Shown here one piece after another: positions 12,600 to 25,543 of a DNA stretch of 64,000 nt. Source of the stretch: Druceiella hillmani (Eukaryota; Arthropoda; Insecta; Lepidoptera; Hepialidae); the NCBI GenBank assembly GCA_039881145.1, contig JAYKKI010000039.1, positions 20,516,001 through 20,580,000 of the forward strand, given 5' to 3'. A program made the translations under genes and the position numbers. The notes under the pieces are model-generated. The model worked only from the letters and a program-made list of their open reading frames with translations. It had not been told where the DNA came from and did no database searches. Within the stretch, counting starts at the first letter, position 1, and each line of letters opens with the position of its first letter.

Positions 12600-15500
12600 A
12601 GTTCAGACTTTCTTCCAGATTGAGTTGCTTGTTCGACGATAGTTCAACGACTCATGATCCGATTATGATAAAATTTGGTATTTACTCTAATAATAAGTTA
12701 CTTAACTAGCTATCATTCCGTTAATCACCTTTACTAATGGCCTACCTTTCCATTCCGTGAACTTAAAGACGCCCCGTCGTATCTCGTACCTAACTTGCAG
12801 TATATCATGTAACCTTAAATAGGGGAGACATGATTCCCCCCGGATCAAGTCATCTTTAGTGTGAGGATCAAGTCACCTTCATATGTGGGACACTTGGTAC
12901 CAATCTTTTCCTCTACTTTCAGTGGGATAATTACATCATTCATAAACCAATGTAAATGGTTACCATACTGAGTATAACTATATATATTTCACTTATTGCA
13001 AGACATATATATATTTCACATATTTCAAGACCAAGTCATTTCAAATATGATCAAAATAAGATAATTAAAGGTGTAAAACACAAGGGGTATCAATTGTCCC
13101 CACCAAGCCTGCCCAAGAGATTAATTTTAGATACTGAAATGAGGCTGGATGCAACATTGCACTTCATTATTAAAGTGGAAGACTTTTAGCTTTTATACAA
13201 TCTCTCTATCTGAAGTAAAAAAAATACTATCCAAGATTAAGTCAAAATTTGCAGACAGCAAATTTTAAAAATCTTCGTAGCTGCTACCATTACTGACATA
13301 TTCTATACGTTCATGTTACTCCTCGAATGAATAGTGGCTTGCACTATACCATTACAGGAAACCTCCTCCCTTAATCATGACAAAGACTTTGTTCCTGTGC
13401 ATGTACTTCCACTATTAGTTTTTGGCGAGGAGTATCTCTCTTATACCCTGAAATTTGAATTTCAATATGCCTGTGTGCTAGTTCAAGCAAATGTAACAAA
13501 AAAAAATACAAAATTATTTAGAGTGAACAAGCTATGCTACCTCCAAATAACATAATTTCCTATTACTTTGAGATGAATTTTACAAAAGTACACCTATTGT
13601 AGTGATCTCAACATTTGGATATCAACGTATTTTCAATATATCTTCAGTGACAGTCCCACACATCAAATCTATGGTCACCTTTAAAGTTGGTTATTATTTA
13701 TTTATTACAGATAGCGAAAATCTGATGCAAATCATAAATAATTAACAATTGTTAAGTTTCATTCTAAGCAGACTTATATTTCAATGTTCCCACACCAAGA
13801 TACTTTTCTACATTGATTATATTGTTCAATATACATAAGTGGAAGGAGCTACAGATTTTGTTAACAGTAAAAGTTGAAATAGATTAAATATCACTGGTAC
13901 AAAAAATATAAATAACAATTAATAAAATATTAAATTAATCGTAACAATAATGAAATAACATAAAATAATAACATTAATTGAATAATATGAATAATAATTA
14001 CCAAAGAAAATACAGAATTTAAAAATTGACATAAATTAATTGTTTATTTTTATTAGATTGTTGCTTAAGTGAAGTTCGATAAATGAACATCATGTGTTGT
14101 AATAACAAACTTGCGAATATGGGAATAAAATCAAATATTTTGTCGCATTCAACACAATATCTTTATTGACACAAATAGCGGGAAGGTAAGAATGTAGAGC
14201 TGCAGGTTAATCTCCCTGGATGGGCTGAACTACATTTGGCTAACAACATCTGAATAATCACATTGAACATGACAAATAGTATACAGACAAATAATCCCAG
14301 TTCAATATCTGTTGTGTAGTGATTTACATAAATTCGCTCATATTTCATATTTGTACCCACTCAATCATGTCAGAATATGTTATATAGTAAGGATTCCACA
14401 TGGCTACAGAATATATAAATTTAGACGGACCTGAGCTGAGTATAGGATACAATAGGTTATCTTTCTATGTATGGTTCCCTGGATTTGGCAGTTTTCAACA
14501 CAAAACCCAGCAATGTGTATAAATTTTGTAATATCCCATATATATGTAAGTACATATACACACAGACACACATTTTTTATTTGATAAGGATGAAACTTGG
14601 TACAAAAGTAACACAGATTATAATTTAGGCTGAATTTGTAAATGGAAAAAATCGATGCAAAATTAACTGCTAGTCAAGTATTATTGTATAAGAAGATGGC
14701 GCTGTGGTATTTACATAGTTCAATCAAATTTAAATTTCATAAAAAAAACTAATAAAATTATTATTAAAAATTCAACTAGATGGTGCTGTTTTATGAAAAA
14801 ATAGGGGATTTATTTTTGGGAACTTTATTCGCAAATCGAAGTACCTATTCAAAAGTGTGTTTTGGAATAACTTAAATTCTGTTATCATTGTGTTTGTCAA
14901 TCATACATTATTTGATATTATTACGTTTCAGTTAATGACACAAATAAAGTAAACTGTCACAAACTCTGCAAAATTCACTTCTCTGACTGACGTTTACTAT
15001 TTGACATGGGCAATGCATGCGACGATTATTTTTAATTTTTTTATTTATCAACTATGTGGTAACTCTTGTCCAACAATTTTGTCTATTCATACCAATGTAG
15101 ATCTTAAATTGATCGATCAGAAGTCCAAACAGAAGTATTCTGGTTAATGTGGTTCACTAACAAGTTATTATCATAACTAGTAATCGAAGAGCAAAATACT
15201 TTATTTCTATACAGGGCTGATATACCCCAGCTGGTGGATAATGATTTACTGATTTTATTTTTGTACGTAATAAAATAAATTAATGTTTTAAATGGTCAAA
15301 ACATAAAAAAAAAAAATTTTAAAAAATAAAGAAAATGCCCATGCGAAGTATTTCCAACGGGTATTTGACCTTCTGATCTGACGATTTAACCCAGTCTGGG
15401 AAAAATCCGCCCCTTCATGTTGTCAGCCAGCGAAGAGGCGGCAAAAACCCAGACCCTCGCTTGGTCCAACGAGCGGCACCGAGTTCGCCCACCCAACCAC

Positions 15501-16051
15501 AGCCTAGTTAGGCCGGCCTAAAGGATATAACACTATTTTGAAAATACTCCAAAAATTCCATCCAATTTAAAACAAAACTCATTTTTACTCACATCTACTC
15601 CAACCCACATACATATCTAATAGCTCTTAACATCTTCCCATTCCATCTTAGGTTGAATATATTGGTGAAATTACTTCAACGTGATATTGGCAAATACTGA
15701 AATAAACATTCAAATTTTTACCTGTCAATAATTGTTTTTATAAGAATTGAATATACTAGCTTGACATTCCATTCTAATTATTATTCCAATTTACTTAGGT
15801 ATTTAAAATGAAAATTTATAGCTTTGAAATAGTACTACCTTGACTTGACCTAGAACAACGATAAAATTACTTTTAGACGAGACAGGTAAATACAATAATC
15901 AATAATTACTTTAATATGGGAAGACAAATTGTCTTGTTTACTTTATCAAAGTAGACTGAGCTATTTCATTTACCTAAATAGGTTACATCATAAAAGAAGG
16001 CCTTCATTTTCTGTTTGCATTGAATAGAAGGAACAGCCAATTCAGTAAAAA
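12600..16051. other. Intergenic DNA between mariner remnant and gene D
   Basis: No supported gene. A minus-strand open frame at 14163-14357 encodes one hydrophobic segment and its stop overlaps an AATAAA, so a 3' terminal exon of an unknown gene is conceivable but unsupported. A direct repeat of GGATCAAGTCA occurs around 12842-12875. A GC-rich island is listed separately. Confidence 0.4.
15345..15525. other. GC-rich island of unknown nature
   Basis: A block far richer in G+C than anything around it, ending in the perfect 14-bp palindrome TTAGGCCGGCCTAA at 15508-15521. No convincing open frame spans it. It could be a fragment of a LINE or SINE; I do not recognise the family. Confidence 0.4.
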
Positions 16052-17388
16052 ATGTTGTGCTATTTTTTAGAGGAATCAATTCACTTTCTAGTTATATTAC
16101 AGTCACTTCTAGGCGTCAATCGAATTCAATCAGAATTAGAAGATCAAACCACATTGATTAAAATTATCCTAAGGAAAATTTACAGTCTGACATTAATTTT
16201 TCTCGTTATTTTGGGAACCGGTATGGGCATAGGACATAATCATTTTTTTCAGTACGCTGAAAAAAATATAATTGAGTGGCTTTATAGGATATCTAACGTC
16301 GCTTATATAATAATAATTCTATTTATTAATATAATTTGGCAAGACAATTTATTTGCAGATTGTTTAGGGCAATTTGATAACATTTCTGTTTATTACAGTA
16401 TTTCGTTTAGAACAAAATGTTTTAAAAAATAAAAAATCATGACACTATTAGGCATACTTATTATAAATGTAAGTCACTTGACATGTTTTATTTTAAGCAG
16501 TTTAGGAAATCTAAGTTTTTTTTCCTTCATCTTATGTTCTGCTGAAGTTACTAACAGATTGGATCTGCTTTTAATGTGTCTACTTACAATAACCATTATT
16601 CAAATGTTAAAATCAGTAAACAATTACCTGGAACGTATAAATCAAGAAATATTTTGTAACAATACAAACCATTTAGTATTACCGAGAGTGGTATCAAGCA
16701 ATAGATTAAATGAGAATAGCAATACTATGTGCATATCGGTTTTGACAAATATATTGAATATAGCAAATGAAATATGCAGTATACTCAACAAAATGTTTAA
16801 TTTGCAGGTACCTATACTGTAATACATTGATATAAGTAAGAAATTTAAATGTTCTTTATTTTTCTATTAATTTAGCCATTTAATTTCAACTTCAGTTACT
16901 TCAGCTAGTATTCTCAACTTTCCCTTCGTCCGTTGACTGTATTCAACTGGTGTTGAACTTGTATATGCGTGATGTAAGTAATAGTGATGTCGCAAGTATT
17001 GTTGTGATTTAGATTCTGCTCATGAAAGTAATTAATAGCATTTTTCTATCAGTGAGTTTCTCCTTACAACTGTATATTTAATTAAGCATTAATATTTAAA
17101 ATTAACTCAGCAAAACAAAATGTGGAATAAGTACTAAATATTTCTACTAATCAAATAACATTTCAGCAACTATGGTCACTGGATATGATTAATTTTATTG
17201 TATGGCTGACAATTTGTGTTGTTGATGTAACAGTTATCTGCACCTTGAACGAGATGTTGTTTCTGGAATTTCATCAATTAAAAGTAATCATCACAAAACT
17301 GAGACTTTCACCCCAAATGTGTAAGTATTTATTTATATACCTTAAAAACTTTTCTATATTGCGTAGATATAAATATTTATATATAGCG

Positions 17389-17463
17389 TAGATAATATAA
17401 TTTGTAAACAAATAATGTGACGTGATTAGCATCACATTATTCGTTTACCAGTTATATTATCTA
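17389..17463. repeat. Hairpin, 32-nt arms
   Basis: The left arm (17389-17420) and right arm (17432-17463) are complementary with three mismatches, around an 11-nt loop. It lies 68 bases after exon 3 of gene D, in its intron 3. Confidence 0.8.
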
Positions 17464-17612
17464 TGTTCGAATTGGCAAAGGATTCAAACTGAACCTAATT
17501 TTTTTTCTAATTTACCAATTTTATCTAACATATAAATGTGAAAATGTCTGTTGGTATATCTTCTTATATTTATTGATACTCATTTAACTGAACTATTTGA
17601 GTTAACGTTTTG

Positions 17613-17658
17613 TATAGTAGTTTTATAGTAGTATAGTAGTTTTATAGTAGTATAGTAT
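17613..17658. repeat. 19-bp tandem repeat, about 2.4 copies
   Basis: The unit TATAGTAGTTTTATAGTAG repeats head to tail within intron 3 of gene D. Confidence 0.7.
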
Positions 17659-17659
17659 T

Positions 17660-20600
17660 TTTCACTTTTCAACATCAGACTTGTTATTGTTCACTTTTCA
17701 ATATCTGTCAGTCTTACAAAGTCTGGGACTCGTTGTGACTTTCCATGAAACAAATATTTTTTTATTTTATCTCTTTTCCAATAATGATAAGATATGAACA
17801 CGTAAGACTTTGTTCATGTGATAAGCGCCTGTCCTGATTTGAAATAATTTAGAATAGATGGCTAATCATAATATTTATGACCCTTAGACAATCTAACAGC
17901 ATAAATCTATTTATAGTTAATCCGGTATAGCTCTGTGGCAACTAAATTTATTACATTTAGTATAAAAATTATATTTATTTTTCAATCTCTCAATATTTTG
18001 AACCAATCAAAGTGACATTTTGTGTACAAAGTAACTATTGACTACATAAACAGCATAACAGCCGCAATAAAGCACTGTGTATGTTCCTGTATAGCTAAAA
18101 ACAAAATATTTCAGAGGATGAAATAATTTTAAGTTACCCTCTATTAAAAATTATCAAAGCAATTTAAGGGTTCTGTGGTAATTTTTGATGGCTTATTTGA
18201 TGTCTATTATGAAAAAATGTATGTAATATACAAAACAATTGATGTAATTTCTTACTTATGTAGCATCAGTTCAATTAACTATTGCGTATTCTTTAAATTG
18301 ATAAACTCTTGTTACTATAGGATATAGTCCATTTAAAAATAATTTTTTATCCAGTAATTATTTGTTAATTTTTTCTCTAATAATAATTCTTTCGTTTCGA
18401 GAATGGCCTTCATCAGAATAAAAACAACTAAAGTTATAGCTCAAATAACATCTTCAAAAGTATTTTTGATAACTATTCTATAACTTATCTTGAACTTTAA
18501 ACTGAATCGCCATAACAGTTCAGATTATTTGTGTTTATTAGTTATATACCTGCGCACTTGAGTGCTAATGATTTATTTTAAATTCCTTAAGAAATGTGAA
18601 TTCCTAAGGAAACCATGTTTTAAATTTTAATGTGTAATTTAGTTATTATCTGAGTAAAAGTTTAATTCAGATTGGTTCTAAAGTTTTTATGTGATGTTAA
18701 AACAAATAGACATAAAGACACTTGTTTTGGTTGTTTGGGAGAACCAATACTTCGGTTATAAATAGGCTATTTGACAACATCAAAAATATACCACAATTAG
18801 ATTATACCGTAAATAAGCGTATTGTTTTTAATTTTTGGAAGAATAAGTTTATATTATATAAAAATAACGTCAAGAAATCACAATATTTTTTCTAAATTTA
18901 ATCAGTGTCGCAAATGCCCAGTTATTGGTTAAAAGTCAGATGACGCCACAGACAAGTTTTTAAATCTTTAAATTATGGTCCTTTTTTCTTTTTTTTTATT
19001 TATAACCATCACCTTTTGCATTTAGTATAAATTTTTTTATAATATAAATTCTTTACGCATGTTATTCATTATATGTTATTTTATATAAAAAGAAATACAT
19101 TACAAATGATATATTTCATTAAAATAACTTTCCGTTATAACTAATGTATAACAAAAATTATTTAATTCCCATGCAATGCTTATGCTAATGTATATATCAG
19201 CACTATAATTTTATTCCAAACCTAAATCTAGACCAATAGACTTCATGAATGTTGTTGGATAAACAAGCTGTTATTGTTAAAATTTACAGATTAAGTAAAT
19301 ATTTGAGTTGGATAATTAAATTTACTATATTTATATTGTAAATAATACTTAACAATTTGTAAGAAATTATATTTTTAATTGTGTAATGCTTAATGATAAA
19401 AAATAAAGTGACCTAACTGGAAAAAAGGTTAAAACATATTCCATCGCAAACAAGTCATCAGGTATGAAATTTTTTCAATTAATTTTTTTATAATAAATAA
19501 TCGCCTGCTGCAGAATTTTTTTAAACATATTATTATAAATGTATATTTTTTCATATCAAATCAAAAATTTTAATTTAGATAAATACTAACAATTGTACTA
19601 AAACGCATTCATACCAAAATTTAATATTCTCATTCATTTGGTTTATAGGCATTGATATCGATAATAATGTTTAAAACACAAATATTACTTATATCGAAAT
19701 AATCTTCACACATAAAAACATTTGAGTGAGCTATAATGCTGTTTGGATCTCTTTGGGCTAATTGCCGCGACTTTTTTCCTCTTTTAAGATTTGCTGGCAC
19801 TGAAACAAACACTTTGTGTTAACTTTTTATAGACGTATTTGTACATTGTGTCACTACACACCATTTATACACCATGTTAATATGAAAATAAATAATAATC
19901 CCCTTCAGCTGGCAGGACTGTTTGTTTACATTGTGTGTTACGTCACATTAGCACAAGTTTGAAAATTAAAATTTTGAAAGTGATTTATGTAAAAAATAAG
20001 GCATATATCCTGGAAATATAAACATAGTGTGCTTATAATACAAAATAGAACAATTTAAAAATTCAAGTCAAATAGCCTATTTATATTCACAATAAGTGAG
20101 CAAATAAAATGATTCCAGATCATATTGAGAGCAGGACTAATATAAAGAGAATAAAATGTTTATTTCAAAAGTGTGTATCTTTCAACAGATAAAATAAAAC
20201 TACACTGTAATACTCCACAAAAGAAAACAACTGCGACATTCGCTTAACTGATCTCCAATAATATTTGATAGATAAAATGTTATTCGTTTCTAAGCTCTCT
20301 TATTACTACAGATGTTGTGAAAATTGTTCCGTGCCAATGGTTGGCCTGACAAAATTGGTTGGAAAACTCCTGATATTTTTGATTCGTAAAAAAGTTGTCC
20401 ATTCTATCCATAAATATTTTTTATTATATTTAATTTTTATTAACAAAAATATCACCTCGACTCATTTTATTTTTACATGCTTTAATTAACTGATACATGA
20501 GATTCGTATTAGAAGTGAGGTAAGTCATCTTGTTACTTCTGCGAGTTGAGTTTTTTTTTTATATCTTTGACTTGAGTACGTTCAATGGAATTTGATTTCT

Positions 20601-21230
20601 TAGTTAATTAATTGAAATAGAATCAATAAAATTTTATATATCTTATTTTTAATAGAAGATAGTTTTCACATGATAAAGGAAAAAATAAGCTAGGCACAAT
20701 TTTATTTACATACAAACTAGTAAATAGTTCTTGCCATTATATCATGGATATTTACTGAAAGAAAATTCATAAAACTGCTTAATAAAGTTAATTCATGAAA
20801 ATCTTGTTGTTATAAGGATTTATAAAAGAGAAATTGTTCCAAATATTGTTACCAATAACAAAAAATATTTTAACTTTTTTCAAAATTAATCAACAATTGT
20901 TATCTACATACATAACATTTGTTATACAAACATAATGAAAACGTTTTCCACATATATTTTTCAATTGTCACTTTGAAAAATATATGTGCAACTTTTTGAA
21001 ACTATTGTTTAGCAACTTTTGATTATTAAATGGCCAAATTGTTGGGAAATACTTTGATCTGATTTGCAATCTTATGAACATTGAAAGAGTAAATTGTGTG
21101 ACAACGAAGGTTTTACTGACATCGGTCAAATGATTACTCAAATTTATCATGCTTATACATTAACATAAATACACAACTTGTAAATTTATATATTAATAGG
21201 GACATTTTTTAATTGTAAAATTATAAATCA
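17660..21230. other. Intron 3 of gene D
   Basis: AT-rich sequence with several short open frames of no recognisable identity. I see nothing coding that can be supported. Confidence 0.45.
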
Positions 21231-23048
21231 ATTGTGTTTTTGACTCCTCATAAAAAAATATCCAACTATACTTTTTTATATGACACTGATAATAAATTGG
21301 AAATGCTTGAAGAAATCATACATCGAAGTAACAGTGCAACTTATGTAGTATACCAGCTCTTCGACTTAAGAATATCGTTGCTGCCTAATTTTTTTAATCT
21401 TGTTGTTTCATATAGCATTGTTATTTTTCAGTTAAAGGCCTTGCATCCAAGTGAATAAGTTGAACTTTTGTATTCATTAATGATATTATAAATTTAACTT
21501 TATTATAATGTAAGTATATTTCCCTCTTTTGTTCCTTTTGTTATCTACTCACCGACATCAGCAATAATTTAATTAATACAGTTTGAGGTTAAGAATTATT
21601 TTATTTACAAGTTCTGTTTATATAATGATTGATGATCAGTAGTAATGTATCGGTCGCCAGACAGGAAAGAGCTCAAATATCTTGTCTCTCATTATGACGG
21701 AAAAATATTTTCATTTTAATCACTGCACACGCAAAGACTTAGCAAGTTTTAATTTGAAATTTGCCACCTTAGTTTGTAGCCCCACTTAGGGGATTTGTTT
21801 GATGCTGCAGTAGAATGCTGCAAATATGGGTAACATACTTTTGTTTGTCTATCGACAGCACTTCGCTTTTAGCCATACCTTGATATGTTTTTTCTTAATA
21901 TTTCCTAATTTTATATAATCATTTGGGTCCTTGGATTCCTAACTATGTGGGTAAGAAATATTCCATATCTCATTTGAATAACACTTCCTTCAGAATGAAA
22001 TTAAATATCAATGCGTGAACTGATATATCTGCAACATTCAAAGTGGGTTTTCAGTGCCTAAACACAAAAAAAACAAAACATACTTGCTGGCTGCTAGTAT
22101 ACAGTTTTCAAAATAAAATCTTTTCTTTTTCAAACTAGAAATTCTTTATGAATATCTGTTATAGATTCTTAATTTCTCACTTACACATACAGCACCACAA
22201 CAAAACAAATTTTGAACCAGTTTCTCACATAAAGCACCAAAGTTACTACCTAATGCATTTCTGTTGTATTAATGTATCAGCTTAATAGTTCACTCTTAAA
22301 TGATTAAAACAAATTATCACTGCTTGTTTATGTTCTAGCACAGTAGGCCACCATATAAATAGTGACACATAACATACTGAATGCAATGTCGGATTAAGTT
22401 CTGTTTACACCCTCCTTTAAAATCTTACATAGGGAAGTTATACTCTAGAATATCTTGATAGCCATATTTGTGGCGCTACTTCTCAATTTGCCACATTACA
22501 CAAATTTTTTTGATTATTCTTCCAGACATTGTAATATTTATTTATTTGAATAAAAGTTAATTTAAGATGGTAATATTAAGAAGATTTAGAACAAAAAAAC
22601 ATTTTCACTACCACCAATCAACTAAAATTAGCAGGTATCTATCATTAATACATGATTTAAGCTTCAGTTCAAGGCTTTGTATTTTCAAGTTTGCTTATTC
22701 ATTTTTTAGCAAAATAAAATGCGTTTTTTTAAATCAGCACAGTTTTTTTCAATAATGTAATAATAATGATATGAAAGGCTAAAGAGAAAAACCTTATTGG
22801 ACTCTTTTTAGTAAGGCAAATTGAATGAAAAACGAATTTAGGAATTATCTTTATTCATTTGGTATCCAGGAATAAGTATAAAATATTGAAGTAAAATATA
22901 ATTTCTGTTAATATTTTCGACAGAAATGAATTTCTCAATAGAATAAACTATTTTGAACAATTCAATAAAAATTATAAGGATTATACCACTTAATCACAAA
23001 CATCAGTAAGACAAACTATCCAGCCTCTCCAATATTATGTTTTGCGAC

Positions 23049-23769
23049 TTAACAGTTTTAGTGCCATGGTTTTTTTATTCATATATACTTAAAAATTCCA
23101 AAGAAACCTTTTGTTTTTAACGTAATTTACCCTTGTCTCGAAAAAAACTGTCTTTTCCAAAAATTATCCAATTTTAATAATTTTTCCGGTGTTTTCTTAA
23201 TAAATACTTGTACAAAGATAATAAAATACAAAGAAAATTATGGAAATATATATTGTGAACAAAATTTAAAATAAATACTCAAATCAAGGGCTCATCGTCA
23301 TTTTCGCAGTCCGGTATATCCTCCATATCAGCAAAATAATTGTTATCGTTACTATTATCACTGTCACTCAAAATTTGCATTACGCACCACAATATCACTC
23401 CCACTATCACTTTCTTCACAATTTGAAAAACGATAACTTTCACTCAAATTATTTTCGTATTCCGACATTATGGGTTAAAAATTTTCTTTTCCTGAATCCT
23501 TTTTATATTGAAATTACTAATAAAGTTATAATTTGAACTTTATGTAACATGTAGAAAGATAAAAAAATTAGCGATTCATGCGAGCGACCTCCGCTACCAT
23601 ACGCTACCGTCGTAATAAATAAATAAAATCGTCGAATATTTTTAGAAAATTTTTTCTACAATATATTTCGGTTACACAAAAGTAAATTAAATGATTGTTT
23701 TTGTTTTGATTAAACATTTTTAAGTTTTTGAGGAAAAAATAAATAGCTTAACCATGACTGTAATTTTAA
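23049..23769. mobile_element. Candidate short piggyBac-derived element
   Basis: TTAA at 23049-23052 is followed by CAGTTTTAGTGCCATGG. TTAA at 23766-23769, read inward on the other strand, is followed by AATTACAGTCATGG. The two ends agree only loosely (AGT, then CATGGTT). The interior contains an acidic coding remnant like the N-terminus of a piggyBac transposase. A derivative of about 720 bp that lost most of the transposase gene is my inference; the ends are too degenerate to be sure. Confidence 0.35.
23279..23468 (-). pseudogene. Acidic N-terminal coding remnant, piggyBac-like
   Basis: From ATG at 23468 the frame encodes MSEYENNLSESYRFSNCEES and a further acidic run, stopping at 23364. A shift of frame just before this stop restores an Asp/Asn-rich reading (SDSDNSND, then CENDDEPLI) that runs to 23279. 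The composition matches the low-complexity acidic start of piggyBac transposases, such as the one at 7498. No catalytic domain follows, and an unrelated acidic protein fragment cannot be excluded. Confidence 0.35.
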
Positions 23770-25543
23770 AAAATTTTATTCGTAACCTACCTACATTAAT
23801 GGCCTAGTAACAAAAATATTATAAATGACTACTAACTAGATTATGTTTAAAATAACTATCTGTCTAGGAGATATATATAAGTGGTTAAGGATTACGGGAA
23901 GAAGAAATTTGACCATTCCCAATTGCAAAGTAATACTTTAATCCTTTTATTAAAATTGATTCCAAAATAATTTATCATTTCGTTCAGATATTTAAATGCT
24001 TATGTGTCCATTATTGCTCTTGCATGTTATGAATGTCACTCGTAAAGTAATGCTGCTTCAAAAATATTGGTGTATGAGAAATATTCTTATGCACCAATGT
24101 GCTCAACGGGAACAATACATAATTTAATTTATACGTAATAACATGTTACATGTTGCATTATATAATTTAATGATTCATTACGCAGCATGTACTTAATACA
24201 AGCTTTCTAATAATAATAAATAGTTATGTTTTTTACAAATGCATGCAAATGTGTGGCCGGAGATTAAAACACTTTAACTGTGACTCATTTCAAGAGTGCT
24301 ACTTAGACCCTTTTATCGTTTATACTCCAGTCAAATGCTTGTGCGAGCATCTCGGCATAATATGTGGCATCATACGCGAATTTATTTCATACGCAAGTAC
24401 GACTACAAACTTCTACTAACATGGTCAGCGGGTGTTAGAGACGAAATCTGACACGAGTCTGGAATTTGCTCAGATACTCAGACTCAGCTAGTTGTGGACA
24501 GTGCATTCACATATTCAATCAATTCCATAGAAAATACAGTTTTTGGGATACTGAATCCCAGTTGGACGGCCATTGAGAATTGGACAGCTTGAGTCCGCCT
24601 GATGTCTAGCAACTGTACATGCTCACTCACACGCTCGGATGAGAGTCTATGCAAAACATTCACCAATAGTTGTGTACGAATATGGAATCACAAGCTTGGC
24701 CAGTACCTGAGACAAATCTAGTGAATATTTATTGCTCATATACTTCTGTTTGGTCAATTTTGACGAGTATGTGAATGTCTACAAATTTATGTTTATGACG
24801 GTGCCTTTTAAGGTTTTATAAGAAATGTGTAGAGAATTGTTGTAGTACGTGCTATTTGTGTTGGTTATAATAATTTATTAACATACTCTTGTCAATTATC
24901 AATTACTATTATACATTTGTTCATTACAAAAAAAAACAAATCAATCTAAATATATTTAACAAATTTAATTATTGAATAAATTTATTACCTGTCTCCCGTT
25001 ATGCCCAGTTAAATGTGCACAAGTTAACTTTTCATAAATGCTTATAGGATTGTAAAACATTTTTAATATCTGGCTAGAAACAGACCAGTGATATTTTATT
25101 TTTTATCTTTTAAAAAATTAAATAAATTTTATACCCCTTATGTTTTTATACGTATATACAAAACTATAACTGCTATAAACGTTTCCCTTTTTGAAATTGC
25201 AATCCTTTTTCAAAAAGTTTTGACAAACTTAATTGTTTCCTCTCTAAAAAAATTTACCTATAATGCCAAAGTTCATTTCCATCTAACTGCCAGTAAACAA
25301 TAAAGTTAAAGTTTAAACATAAACTATATTTTTAAGTTATAACACAAGATTAATTTGATTTTAACCAATTAACTTAATGCGAAATGATCGATTAGAGCTT
25401 TTGTTTTTGACACTCCGAAAAGAGTAAATGAGAATAAATAAAAAATCGACTCATACTAATCAGGAAACATCAAATAATGTTATATAATATTTAGCCAAAC
25501 ACTCGATATAAAATTGTTAAAAACCCCAGTTTTCATTTTAAAG

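Larger units (their letters stand above)
16052..21458 (+). pseudogene. Divergent gustatory receptor-like gene D, probable pseudogene
   Basis: A fourth member of the receptor family, opposite in strand to A, B and C. Exon 1 is 16052-16807 (ATG at 16052; EESIHFLVILQSLLGVNRIQ aligns with the N-termini of A-C; donor GTACCT). Exon 2 is 16905-16973 (69 nt, donor GTAAGTA), and exon 3 is 17167-17320 (154 nt, same phase as its paralogs, donor GTAAGT). The last exon ends at 21458 and encodes VVYQLFDLRISLL and SYSIVIFQL, matching the family C-terminus with QL in place of QF. Two lesions: an in-frame TAA at 16430-16432 (frame intact on both sides) and no AG acceptor at the expected exon 4 border near 21277. 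The first usable AG in phase (21311-21312) would delete about 12 conserved codons. Intron 3 is about 4 kb. Stop-codon readthrough is possible but the acceptor loss argues for a pseudogene. Confidence 0.75.
21459..25543. other. Intergenic DNA between genes D and B
   Basis: Mostly AT-rich and without a supported gene. It contains the candidate piggyBac-derived element at 23049-23769 and a stretch at about 24300-24720 with a more balanced composition that I could not assign. Confidence 0.4.

Noticed and set aside
14163..14360. Short minus-strand open frame with one hydrophobic segment and a stop within AATAAA
   Set aside because: There is no homolog that I recognise, no convincing acceptor or partner exons, and the first in-frame start is a GTG; it is too weak to call a gene.
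24300..24720. Region with balanced composition and a 60-codon minus-strand open frame
   Set aside because: No terminal repeats or recognisable transposon or gene motif were found.
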